Source: Priapulus caudatus
Lineage: Eukaryota > Priapulida > Priapulimorpha > Priapulimorphida > Priapulidae
DNA: 64,000 nt
Assembly: GCF_000485595.1 (NCBI RefSeq)
Contig: NW_014577341.1
Coordinates: 13,197-77,196, forward strand
Direction of reading: 5' to 3'
Shown: piece after piece, positions 24,101 through 35,500 of the stretch
Layout of the letters: each line of letters begins with the position of its first letter
Position numbering within the stretch: position 1 is the first letter of the stretch
Notes under the pieces: model-generated
Databases searched by the model: none
Told to the model about the DNA's origin: nothing
Seen by the model: only the letters and a program-made list of their open reading frames with translations
Made by a program: the position numbers and the translations under genes

Positions 24101-24524
24101 TACAACTGCAATGCAGTTTTTGTCAGTTCTATTCTCATATCTAAACATTTGTCACACGTATTCCCATATCTGTAAGTTTACTCGTAACTTCACTGTGTTT
24201 CTGACAACGGGATCCATTCTTATTAAGTTTAAATCACTGTCAACGACATGTTTCCTGATGAAAGATTATAATTAACAACCCTCCAGCAGGAAATGAGTGA
24301 CAGCTACTGCCAAATTCACATCTCCAACATTTAACTTTGCTGGTTAAAAGTTTTGTTAGCTAGATTTCTTGTAATAGTGAGTATCTGCTGTTTTTTCCAG
24401 AGATGTCCAGGTGGGTGATGTTGTAACCGTCGGTGAGTGCCGGCCACTTAGCAAGACTGTCCGCTACAATGTGCTGAAGGTGACCAAGGCAGCAGGCAGC
24501 AAGAAGTCCTTCTCAAAATTCTGA
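21152..24524 (+). CDS. RPS11: Ribosomal protein S11 (uS17), four exons
   Basis: Small-subunit ribosomal protein uS17, a 40S rRNA-binding OB-fold protein. Exons are 21152-21163, 22598-22723, 23615-23820 and 24401-24524, all with GT-AG introns and matching phase. The product starts [12 protein letters not shown] and contains [35 protein letters not shown] and [16 protein letters not shown]. It ends SKKSFSKF, at about 155 residues, the normal length. The tiny first exon and ATG after a pyrimidine-rich leader (CTCCCTTTAC, about 21131) are typical of ribosomal-protein genes and suggest 5'TOP translational control. Intron 1 holds a 681-bp foldback element and intron 2 a hAT-like element. I found no convincing intronic snoRNA. 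Confidence 0.97.
21584..22264. mobile_element. Long-arm foldback MITE, TA target, copy 1
   Basis: Two inverted arms of about 270-300 bp start GATGCAATAATGTAACCC and end GGGTTACATTATTGTATC, flanked by TA. The arms are separated by a short unique centre near ATGACGTCACGACTGACAG. TA duplication with inverted ends fits Tc1/mariner-type mobilisation. There is no transposase frame. It sits in RPS11 intron 1 within an ACTAGTACTAGT repeat. A second copy is at 33616-34436 with the centre in opposite orientation, and a damaged one at 41069-41471. Confidence 0.9.
22774..23171. mobile_element. hAT-like non-autonomous element
   Basis: The ends CAGGGGTCGAAATAAGCG and CGCTCCTTATTTCCACCCCTG are inverted. 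The interior has internal direct repeats around ATGGTCCGA. It lies in RPS11 intron 2. A clean 8-bp target duplication is not visible, so superfamily assignment rests on the CAGGGG terminus. Confidence 0.7.
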
Positions 24525-25491
24525 TTGTACTTGTAAAAAATGGCTGCAATGATCATATAAAAACAAAAGTAAAATAATCAGCGACCACACTGTTGTTATT
24601 CGTGTTTTTATGCGGTGTTTCAGTTTTGTGTCGTATATTTCATAGGGGTAAAATTACTATGATAAAAAGCAATGGTGAAGTTGCATCCTTTAACATGCCA
24701 ATTCTGTACAGTACTAGGTGGGATTCATACATGTTATTATTATTACTATGGAGAAATGGGTTTAATTCTGTACCTAATCACTCAAATGAAAAGGAACATG
24801 CAAACTTTCACAACTATTTTTAAGGCGCTTCTGGTAATTGCATATTATTTTTTTAACTTCATTTTTACCAGCCAGTATAACTAGTTGAATAGGATGCATT
24901 TATGTTCCTCCTCGTTTAATCAACATTCTCAGTTGCAATACCTGAGCTGCTATGTCTGAGAAAATTTCTGTCACATTCCACGCTCGTGGGGAGGCAGATC
25001 GTAGATGTGATTTTCGCTGAACATTAGTGGGTTATGAGAGGAGCCCCTCATAAATGATGCAATGATGTGTCACTCTGGTAAACATGTATAAGTGATTCAT
25101 CAATATATGCGTGCTTTATAATTATTTCTCACACTAGGTGTCGCGACGAACGTATATGGCGCAGATAATTATGGCGTGTACAATGTGTTCAGAAAGGGTT
25201 TGGGCTCTTGAACTTTGAACCTCAGGTTGAGGTGTCAGTTACCTGTTCATTACACTCCCAAGTCCCAAATCAGCGTACATATGCTAAATTTTTCATCTCT
25301 TCAACTAAATATGTTGCGAGCTATTTAAAGTTACCACATTTGACAAACGTTGAAACGGATACATTAATATAATTATATGTATCCTAATCTCCCAGACAGG
25401 GCTTCACACAGTTCATATAAGCTGCCTTAAACCATTACCGACAATAATGAATTTATAAAGTGGATTTGAAATGAACTAGTGTTATCTGATT
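24525..25491. other. RPS11 3' region and intergenic DNA
   Basis: The RPS11 3' UTR is AT-rich without a textbook AATAAA close to the stop; the A-rich run CATATAAAAACAAAAG lies about 30 bp after it. No further gene is visible before the tRNA. Confidence 0.5.
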
Positions 25492-25563
25492 GGCTCGTTG
25501 GTCTAGGGGCATGATTCTCGCTTAGGGTGCGAGAGGTCCCGGGTTCAAATCCCGGACGAGCCC
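25492..25563 (+). tRNA. tRNA-Pro (AGG)
   Basis: A 72-nt cloverleaf. The acceptor stem GGCTCGT pairs with ACGAGCC, followed by discriminator C. The anticodon loop TTAGGGT carries AGG inside the stem CTCGC/GCGAG, and the T arm is CCGGGTTCAAATCCCGG. Box A (TGGTCTAGGGG) and box B are intact, and a TTTTT terminator follows at 25566-25570. There is no intron. It should be a functional Pol III gene decoding proline CCU, and by wobble CCC. Confidence 0.97.
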
Positions 25564-26762
25564 AATTTTTATCCTAATAGAGACCCCATTTTGAAATCGG
25601 CTATGCATTTCTACTCAATAGAATGTAAAGAAAAAAATTTATATTAAATGTTAGAACTAATAATACTACCTATATCTTGCCTATATATATATATATAGGC
25701 CTATATATATATATATATGCTACGATATCTATATTGCAGCTTTCCGGCTTTGCACCGTGCTTGGCATGTTGTGTAGTCGACGGGTGTCGATCACTAATGG
25801 TATAAGTTTAGTATTTGCGCGTGTGAATACGTGCGCGCATGCGTGTGCGTGCGTGCGTGTGTGTGTATGTGTCTGTGTGCCTGCGTGCTCGTACATGCGT
25901 GCGTGCGCGCGCGCGCGTGTGTGTGTATGAGTGTGCCTGCGTGCTTGTACATGCGTGCGTGCATGCGTGATAATTGTGTGCGACATGCAAAACTACAGGC
26001 CCGATTACAACGCGTGTGTGCGTATGCGTGTGCCTGCATGCTTGTACATGCGTGCGTGCATGCGTGATAATTGTGTGCGACATGCAAAACTACAGGCCCG
26101 ATTACAACCATCGGGTGCGCTGGGGAGCACGCTATGGTTTTAGGCCAAAAAATATTATTTTATTCAACGCCGTAAACGCAGAAAAGACGGCTTCCCAACT
26201 AGCGTTAGTTGCTAGACGCCAATTAATAAAGGTGACCCGTGATGGAGGACAACAGCATTCACGCGCGCGTGTATATATGTGTGCGTGCATGCGCGCGCGC
26301 AAGCATGTGCATGCAAGAGCGCACACGTGTATATAGTTAGTATAATATATATATATTAATTCACTGATATAATCTACTTCTGAATATTACTATAGTATAT
26401 ATTTTATATATATGCAACTTGTGCTACGGGTATGGATTTTGTATGTCAAAAAAACAAGATGAATTTAGATACATAACGTAATACCAATAACGTAATATAA
26501 TCGTCATACCTAGTTCAAATCCTATGTGACGCAAATACTTATTAAAATTCATCCATCGTTTCTATAAAACAAATATTAACTACCAAACTCGCATGGCAGT
26601 AAAATATTGGCATGCGACATATAATTATTTAACTGTCCTCTCCCCCCCCCCTGCTATTGCTAGGAGCTATGGTGACGTCATGACAATGTATGACGTATTG
26701 AGGTGGATATAATAAATCGTCATCAAGTTAAACACTGTTTACAGCGGTAAGCAACCGCAATC
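25564..26762. repeat. GT/CG-rich repeats with a 94-98 bp tandem duplication
   Basis: (TA)n at 25682-25718, then TGCGTGCG-type repeats at 25815-26060. A segment from TTGTACATGCGTGCGTGC to CAGGCCCGATTACAAC occurs twice in tandem (about 25930-26008 and 26030-26108). More GTGCGTGCATGCG repeats lie at about 26270-26325. Open frames here are repeat-derived. Nothing else is seen apart from a plausible promoter region just before the next gene. Confidence 0.8.
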
Positions 26763-27526
26763 ATGGGAAGGGTGGATTCAAGTGTCTTGCTGGTTGTGTC
26801 TCCAACATATTTATCTAGCGATTTGCTGACGCCCCATCAGACTAAGCGCGCGACATTCCCTAGTATTGGGTAAGTCAATTTTCATCATTATTATTATATA
26901 AGAATAAGTTCGAACGTAATTATGCAATCGGCCATTTAACATCGTATTTATTTAGTTTCGATAAATTTAATGCGTCAACGTACATCTGAATCTACGTTAA
27001 ACTTTATTTGAAATATTTTACGTACGTTGGTCATGATTTGTTTAGCGTGTTTAAGTCAGCCAGAGACGATGGGTACAGAAGTATCAACGGTTGTCCTATA
27101 CACTCGCCGAGTTGTGGACTTTCCCAGCAGCATGATAAGCTGATAACACAGCAACACGTCGGCAATGACGTCTTCGAAACGTGAGTTAAACTATTGTGTA
27201 ACACACATTGCAGCCGCGTTGTAACAGCTTTAAAATGTGTAATAGTTATTCTATTTCGTATATATATACCTCTATACCGCGCCTTACTGGTTGGAACAGT
27301 AAAGTACGCGTAAATTGTTTAGCTTCATATAACACTTCATAACGTTTTCACTACTTGATTTTATTAAACTAATGTTACTCTGGATGGTTGTTTCTGCCTT
27401 GTTATGGTGTGTCGTTTCAGACAAACTAACGCAGAATCCCGAGGACTAACATCCATACTATTAAGGAGCTCCCGGATAAATGACCAGCTGTTACCACAGC
27501 CTCTGCACACAGCACTTGTCGAGTAA
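26763..27526 (+). CDS. Unrecognised small protein, three exons
   Basis: Exons 26763-26869, 27046-27180 and 27421-27526 join in phase with GT-AG borders (TTGG|GTAAGT, AAAC|GTGAGT, TTTCAG|ACAA). They give 115 residues starting MGRVDSSVLLVVSPTY, with a Cys/Ser/His-rich middle (NGCPIHSPSCGLSQQHD). I do not recognise the family. No signal peptide or membrane segment is apparent. A further exon-like frame, 27780-27971, follows an acceptor (ATACAG). It encodes ALPECIAFLYREKK to LPYYMYG and a stop, and looks like a genuine C-terminus, but it is phase 0. The best donor in exon 3 (GA|GTAAAT at 27522) leaves two bases, so the join fails without an indel or an unseen exon. The gene may therefore end at 27526 or 27971. 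Confidence 0.55.
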
Positions 27527-28079
27527 ATAGTGTAAACTTCATAACATTTCAAACTAAGAACTCAAATCATGCTCAGTACTTTCTGCGAGCAATAGGCTAC
27601 GTGCATTTATTAAACGTACCTTTTGCAAAATGCACACGTAGATTTGCATGTCTGCTCGGCTCAAAAACAAAAGCCCGCGATTGGGAGGATACATTGGCAT
27701 GATCATCAGTCACATTGTAGCTAGTATAGTATAGTATCTAAAAAAAATCGTGACCGGTTTTTCCTACAACATAATACAGGCGTTGCCAGAATGCATTGCA
27801 TTTTTGTACAGGGAGAAAAAAATATCTGCACCGTGGCCCCATGTAATGGATAAGTACTTCACCCACACACCTCACTGTGAAGTGTTTCCGCAGACAAACA
27901 TCATGAAAAACTGTTATGGTATATATGTTATTGATGAAAGAGTCCGACTGCCGTATTATATGTACGGATAATTTACCCATACTGTAGAGTTGGCTTTTGT
28001 TGAGGGTTGCATTGCTTAATATTGTTATTCAGCACATTTATCTGTATATACTTTTAATGTATATTCTCTGCATGGTGAG

Positions 28080-29955
28080 AGCTGAGCTGTCCATCAGCGC
28101 AGAGATGTTAACAGTATTGTAAACGTTTTAGGTATCCAACATTCTTGAAAATGGGACAAGGCCAATTATGCGCTAATATTCAATATAAACATATATAAAA
28201 TATTAGTTGCTCATCTGGTAAGAAAACATTATTTTTATTTCAGCTGATGATATGCAATTTATAGAACAAGAACTGAAAGATGTTAAACAACGGTGTACAG
28301 AGAAAGTGGAAGGAAGTGAAGTTGAAGCATGTGTTTCAGCAATGGTCAGAGTCCGAATACGGTAGGTCTAAACTTCTCAGCATTACTGAACACATCATAA
28401 ACTTGAATAACATGGCTGTGCTGAAACACTTAAAAAACTATAACGGAGATGCCCATCTAGTAAAAGAAGTAACTATCATCTTTAGAGAAACGTAAGCTTG
28501 TTTTATTATTTTAAATAATACTATTCAATTTGTAACATATATATGATCGTTAAATAGTAATACCCTTGGTAAAGTTATCATGTGAGTTTTTTGTGAAATG
28601 TTGGTGTGTTTTTTTTTTACAAGGCGGACAAAGTTTAAGGATGTTACGGTATGCCTTCAATTTCCCAAAGATTATCCAAACAGACCGCTTGTAGTTGAGC
28701 TGAAAAGTAAAACGTTACCTGACAAACTCCTGGATGGCTTATCAAGATTGTGTGAGAAAGAGTGTGCTGAGAAGCATCTAGGACGCGAACAAGTAAGTAA
28801 CTGTGAAAATTTCATGTGTTGCAACTTGCAAGAGTGGTGTGAGTTTTGAACATAGTGAAAACTAAATATAGCCTCGCTAACTACTCAAAGAAGTAACGTA
28901 TAGCCCCACCCATCTATGATGGGTTCAAGTCAAGGATAATGTTATATTGAACGCATCTAATTTATTATCATTTCAGGTGCTTTTGACGCTGAAGTTTGTG
29001 AGAACCTTCATAGATGAAAATCCGTTGTGTGTCTGCAGTGACGAGATAAGTCGAACAAAACGAATGCTATCTGATGGCGATGATTGTAAATTAAAGCAGA
29101 AGTCGGGGCTTGTGCTTCTTAGAGCTTGCCAAGGTCTATACTTCATCGACGTGAAACTCTCTCTGCCGGATACATATCCCGAAGAGCAAGTTGGGTGTGT
29201 GGCTGTGTGCATGTGTTATCATTTTTAGCTCACATTGACATCGTCAAGATGAGCTATTGCCATGGGGTGTCGTCTGTCGTACATCCGTCCGTCCGTCAAC
29301 ATTTGGCTACGGTCAACGATAACTTGAGAACCGTTTGACCCACATGTTTCAAATTGCATACAGTTGTTACTCCTATGGGAGCGATTTGAACGTCCTATTT
29401 TGGAGCACGCCAGTCGATCTACTTTCGAGCCACGCCCACTTTTTGGCAAAAATGAAAATGGCCATCTAGATTCATTCGATTTTGTTAAATTTACCTACCT
29501 ACCTACCTAATCATACCTACGTATAATATTGTGTTTTAGATTCTTCGTTACAGTAATTTGACTGGAATAGGTTATTGCTTTTATTTGCACGATAATGGAA
29601 AACCAAAATGGCGATCATTTATGCGTAGCGCCATCTCTCGTCCAGATTTTAGACTTTCAGATCTGAAACATTCTAATAAGATTAAAACATTCCCATAACA
29701 CTCTAACCCTGAAACAAAACATTAAATTTCTATTAGTATAAAACGGGGAGTAAGGACATTTGATCACATTTCGGTCCATCATAAATGAAACACTTACCAA
29801 ATTTTAAATATCATCTCCCTCTTCTATCACACCCAAGGTGAGCTATAGTGTCATTGACACTTTCATTTAAGCTAGCTATCATGGTTAGGTGCAATCACAA
29901 AAATTAATTCAGCATAAAGCTTTGTGTGAAACAAGTGCCGCGGAGCGACAGCGCT
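28080..29955 (+). repeat. Inverted duplication, arm 1
   Basis: The gene's first four exons and introns, plus a dispersed element after 29222 (TTTTTAGCTCACATTGACAT, GTCCGTCCGTC), recur in reverse complement at about 36540-38470. Similarity ends near 29955, at the start of a (TA)n tract. Arm 1 has intact exons and is the better sequence. Confidence 0.85.
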
Positions 29956-32281
29956 CATCTAACATATATATATATATATATATACTGCAGCATAGAACAA
30001 TTGAAAACTCGTACGCGCATAGCGGGGATTTCTAGTTGTTATAGTTGTTTGAGTATCGTACAATTTTATTTTTCGCAGAAGAATCTCTCTCTACATGTTT
30101 CACGTCACCGACTCAGAAGGCGCTACAGGAATATATGAGAAAACTATATGGTACCCGACTTTACTGTGAGCGGTTTGAAAACATGGAAGCTCTTCTTCCG
30201 GAACTTATTACCAAGAATCGCGAGATGCGACAGTTTGCAAAGGTCAATAATCAAGGCGATGACAAACGAGGCAGAGGAGATGACACGTTTCTGTCTGGGC
30301 CTGAAGCCAGGGAAACATTAAACCAACCGACAGAAACAGCGGTGAAGCCAAATAATGTACTCGACGAACCCGACGAAAGAAATACGACGCCGATGAAAGA
30401 GCGCTGCTGTCCGATTCACGGCAACACGGCCCGACCGCTTGCTAACGAACACGGCACAACTACCTTTACCGGAGTTTCTCCTTGTTGGCCACCTAGTTTT
30501 AGTTCCGTTATAAGAAAGTTAAGAACGCCCATGCTCATGGAGAGACCAACCGTCACCACCAATCCGCCTGCTCTCTGCTCCTCCTTCCGCTTGGACTGCA
30601 CCTGCGTTCCCTCTCCGAAACCCAACGTGATTCAGCCCGACGATGACGTAGATCGAAACGATGTTGACAACGAGCAAGTACGAATGACGCTGGCGGTTTC
30701 CGGTGAAGAACGGATTGACGGCAAACAGGGGAACACCGACAACACCTCGGATGCATCGAGTGAAAAACAAATGGAAACGCAATGCCGTGATCACGCAGAA
30801 ACCCCTTCTTCGATCGACGACATCCGCTCGAAAATATCCAGCGCAATCAATATTCTCGAAAGCATTAAACTGCCAGTAATGTCGGGCGCTGCTACAAATT
30901 CTACGCATCCGCAAGATCCAGTTTTATTCAACGAAAAACCGTTGGAAATAGCCCGAGACGTCGTTGGCAAACGACTACCTGAACTTCGAAATCCTCTCCT
31001 CAGTACAGAAATGCCACGTGCATTGCCACCCACTGCTCTTGCTGACTGCTTACATCCAACAGGAAACAGGGTTGCTGACAAATTAGGTCTCAGCTACAAG
31101 ACAGAGGCTCACAGAAGGTATACCTATTATATAGAAGTAGTGATTGGTTATTTTACCATTACATACTCTGATAATTGATGTCAATATTTTCTGAATGGAT
31201 GAATTTATAAACGCAATCTTAAATTGACTACGTCACGAATTTTCTATGGTGTATATTTGTAAATTGTTTGTTGCCATTTTTTACATTAAAAGTAAGTACT
31301 AACGGGACTAAACGTATAGTCAAATTCTTACCTGATAAGATTGTTTCTCAACTAATTAAAAATGCAACAAACCTGAACATTTTGATATTATGATCCTGAC
31401 ATTAATTGCTTGCTATGGACTATGTATGAGTCACGAGTGTATGTTCACATCGAACAATATAGTAAAATAGGAAGTATAATGCAGCAATTTAACCATAAAA
31501 AGTGAACAGAATTACTTACATTTTTTATTTTTACTATTTACTGTGACGTAATCACTTTAACCATTCACGGACATTAGTCACATCTGTGCGCTCGTGCGTC
31601 TGTCATACGCTTACACTTTTGAGGAAAAATAGAAACCAGGTACGCATCCCGTACAAAAAGGCGTGCATCCGTAACCTCACATTTTTTATACATTTATGGA
31701 CGAATATTCTGAGCAAAAATTCAGTAAATTTTCCTCAGAAAATCAGAGTTTTGCGTCCAAAATATTTCAGATTTTCATAAAGGGGAAATTATTCCCGTTT
31801 GTGAAATACACGAAGTTCTCAAATTTGAAGACACGCGCACATTCCATGCTAAAGATAGTGTGTAGAAAACCCCCGTGTCTTGCTTGTTGGCGGTAAACGC
31901 TGGGTTTTAACACGGTTTTCCCGTACATTCACTGTTGCAGGTTCCATGCCATGTATTTGGATCCTATCGCCGACCTTCGAAAGTCAAGGACGAAGGGAAA
32001 ACGCTACTTTTTCTACGGTTACCATTCGTCGGCGTTTAGAGGATAGACTATTGGTTATCGAAAAGATTTTCTATATCCCGAAGAAAGAGCATTACTCGTG
32101 TTTAGAAACTCTTTAATGGTTATAATCGCAATGTTTTTTGACTAGTACCGGTGACATTTTACCGTTGTTATATATTTGTTGGAATACACATACACACGCA
32201 CCCGCACGCGTGTACACAACACAGTCTGCCCTCTCGCTGTCGCTTTGCTATTTCTTTGCGCTCTGTCCCTCTCTCGCGATC

Positions 32282-32352
<71 letters not shown>

Positions 32353-32455
32353 CGTGCTGTGCGTGCGTGGCGTGCGTGTGCGTGCGTGGTGCGTGCGTGC
32401 GTGCGTGTGTCGTGGTGTGTGTGTTGTGGCGGGTGTGTGTGGTGTTGTGTGTTGT

Positions 32456-32523
<68 letters not shown>

Positions 32524-35500
32524 TGGATGTGCGAGCGTGCGTGCGCGCGTGTGTGTCCGTTCGTGCTCAGATATGTGTGAGGCACCACTGCACGCATTCG
32601 AGCACGAATATATAATAACAATATCCACATATATTCACGATTCTAGGGGCACCTGCATTTTCGCAAAATTCCCCCCAGACGTTCACTCTCGCTGACTTAT
32701 ATTTGCTCACAACAGCCACCAATCTTTCAATATCCACTGAGAACGTGAATCTGTGTATGTATGCGCAGTACTTTGGGCTATATAAGAAAAAATATCCATG
32801 ACGATAATTGCTCCTGAAAAGTATAGTGTATGGCAGCTAATAGTAGGGCATGGGCCAACAGTGATTATTGTAACGTTAACATTCGTTTGGCACTTCATGG
32901 AACATACTGATAATGAATCATCAATGTTTACCCCAAAAGTCTTGCTATATATAAAGAATAATATCAATAATATATAACATAATAATAATAAATATAATTA
33001 TTATATAAGAATTTATTAAAATTTTTTTGCAAGCACGCAATGTAGAAAACAGATACCTCTTATATCTATTTCTATATTACAAAACATAAACAATAAACTG
33101 TTGGGTAATGGGAACTGCCGGCAGATGGCGCAGTATATCAAAATAGTAAGTTAGTAACGAAAGTTGCGGTCGCGAGATAAGGTAAATAATATTCAGGTGT
33201 TATTTATGATCTCTGGTTCACTAACCTCTATGAAGTCATTGAAGATTTTCCTTATAAGCCCTGCAAACAGTTTTATGCGGCTATACAGTTCTTTTTAGGA
33301 ATAATGGACATAGTATTGACATTTGCTTGGGATCAAGTTCGTCGACGTCAAACAGTGAGTGAGTGACACACTGACAGTGATACATACAGTCATTACACAT
33401 ACAATCACACTGACACAGTTGCACACCGAGTGCTGTTGAAATACTGCCGATAGTACGTAAGCACGAATACATATACTAATAATGTTTAATATGCTCCAGT
33501 GGTGGAGAGGAAATAATAAGCATGCTAATTTAGTAATTAAGAGTGTCACCGTGAACACTCACAGAACACTACCCGACAGCTACATTACATAGCATACAAA
33601 TCACTACTGACACTAGATACAATAATGTAACCCAAACACAGGATAGGGTTACAACGCGAGCCTATCCTTTTCTGTGGAGGAACCCCTGAGTGAATCACTC
33701 TGGGCGGTTTGCTGGTGCGTTTTCAGAGACGACAACTTCCAAACTGGGTTTATTCTAAACACGAAATTTTCTCCGCTATCCTGGGACTTACTATGTATCA
33801 CAATACTCTGTATTAAACTATTATAACCGGTTACAAAATTTCGAAGTGACGAGCGGTGATATTTCTCTGCTTACCACTCAGTAAAAAGAGATAGAGTGTG
33901 GAAAACGTATACACGGAAAAATTGTCGAGAGCTGACAGTAGAGGTTCTCTGAGGAGATCTAGAGTCAGAAGAGATATTATTATTATTATTATTATTTCGA
34001 GCGCCATTTTGTTGACCTGTGACGTACAGATTCCCAATGCGCATAGCGTTCGGCTAACTTCAACTCCAAGATTGAATGTATCATGGGATGCCTGCTGTCA
34101 GTGATGTCATGCGTGACGTCATGACGAAGTTAGCCGAACGCTATGCGCATTGGGAATCTACGTCACAGGTCAACAAAATGACGCTCGAAATATCACTGCT
34201 CGTCACTTCGAAATGTTGTAACCGGTTATAATACTTTAATACAGAGTATTGTGATAGATAGTAAGTCCCAGGATAGCGGAGAAAGGTTCGTGATTAGAAT
34301 AAACCCAGTTTGGAAGTGGTAGTCTGTGAAAACGCACCAGCCAACCGCCCTGAGTGATTCACTCAGGGGTTCCTCCACAAAAAAGGATAGGCTTGCGTTG
34401 TAACCCTATCCTGTGTTTGGGTTACATTATTGTATCTAACAAATCACTAGCTCTAGTAACTACCCTCGCGTACGGTTGCCGCTGGGCTATAGGATCAGCC
34501 ATTACGGATGCGCGGGATCAACTTACTCGCGACGACTCGCGACTATAAAACGTCTGTGGTAGGCAGGGCCTGACATTAATTTTTCAACCCAATTGTCCAT
34601 TCGGGCAAGTTGGGTTGAATTTTCACTTTCCCGAATGTCAATCTCACTTGCCCGAAACTTGCGTGTGTGCCTGTGCATGTGCGTGCCTGTGTGTGCCTGC
34701 GGGCGTGCCTACGTAGACCCGTAGGATTATAGAACGGTAATCCATGGAAAATCATAATGAAATTCACACATTTATTTTTGCGTGCCGGCACACTCGTGTG
34801 TCATTCCCGATTGTAGCTTTTTCCTCAATTCCAGGAAAGAGTTGCTGTCGCTCTCTCATAGTCCAGCAATGCCCACCCCCTACATTTTAGTAGTGATTAG
34901 TGCCGCTTTCTCAAAGTTCAAACCCCCTAAGCTTCCAGGGCCCTTACGCGGGCCCTGGACCCCGGCCGCAAGAGACTTCGCGCTTCGCACTCGTGGTTCA
35001 CATATTATAAACAATTGATCCACCTCGCTCGTACAGACAGACACTCCACTATTTGCCTACTGTTTCACGTGCGTATGTACTACAGCCCAATATGTATTCC
35101 CCACATGTAAGCTACCGTTTGACTTTATTTTTGCAACTAGTATATATGTGTTTATTGAAAAACTCACAAATAATAAACAGAATAACATACACAGGAGACT
35201 GACTGGACTTTTTACTGTTGGTGCATTTAGAATTTTTCACTTGCCCGATCGGGCAAGTTAGACCCACGTTGCACTTGCCCGAACATCCATTCCACTTGCC
35301 CCGGGCAATCGGGCAGTCCTTAATGTCAGGCCCTGGTAGGCAATTAATGCCTCTTATCTGAAGTGAATATGTCTTAAGTTATATCCGCTACTAAAATTTA
35401 ACCTCTAACTATCGTTGAAATGGTCTACTTGCGGTATTTCTTGTGAACGAACATTCGATTTGCGAACTTCAAACGGCCATTTTTGGCGGCGCTGCAGCAG

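Noticed and set aside
30416-31081. Minus-strand frames over the 30-31 kb exon
   Set aside because: They are shadows. The plus-strand frame is longer, splice-bounded and joins in phase to a downstream exon.
32280-32630. Cys/Val and His/Thr protein frames
   Set aside because: They are translations of the (TA)n and (GT)n microsatellites.
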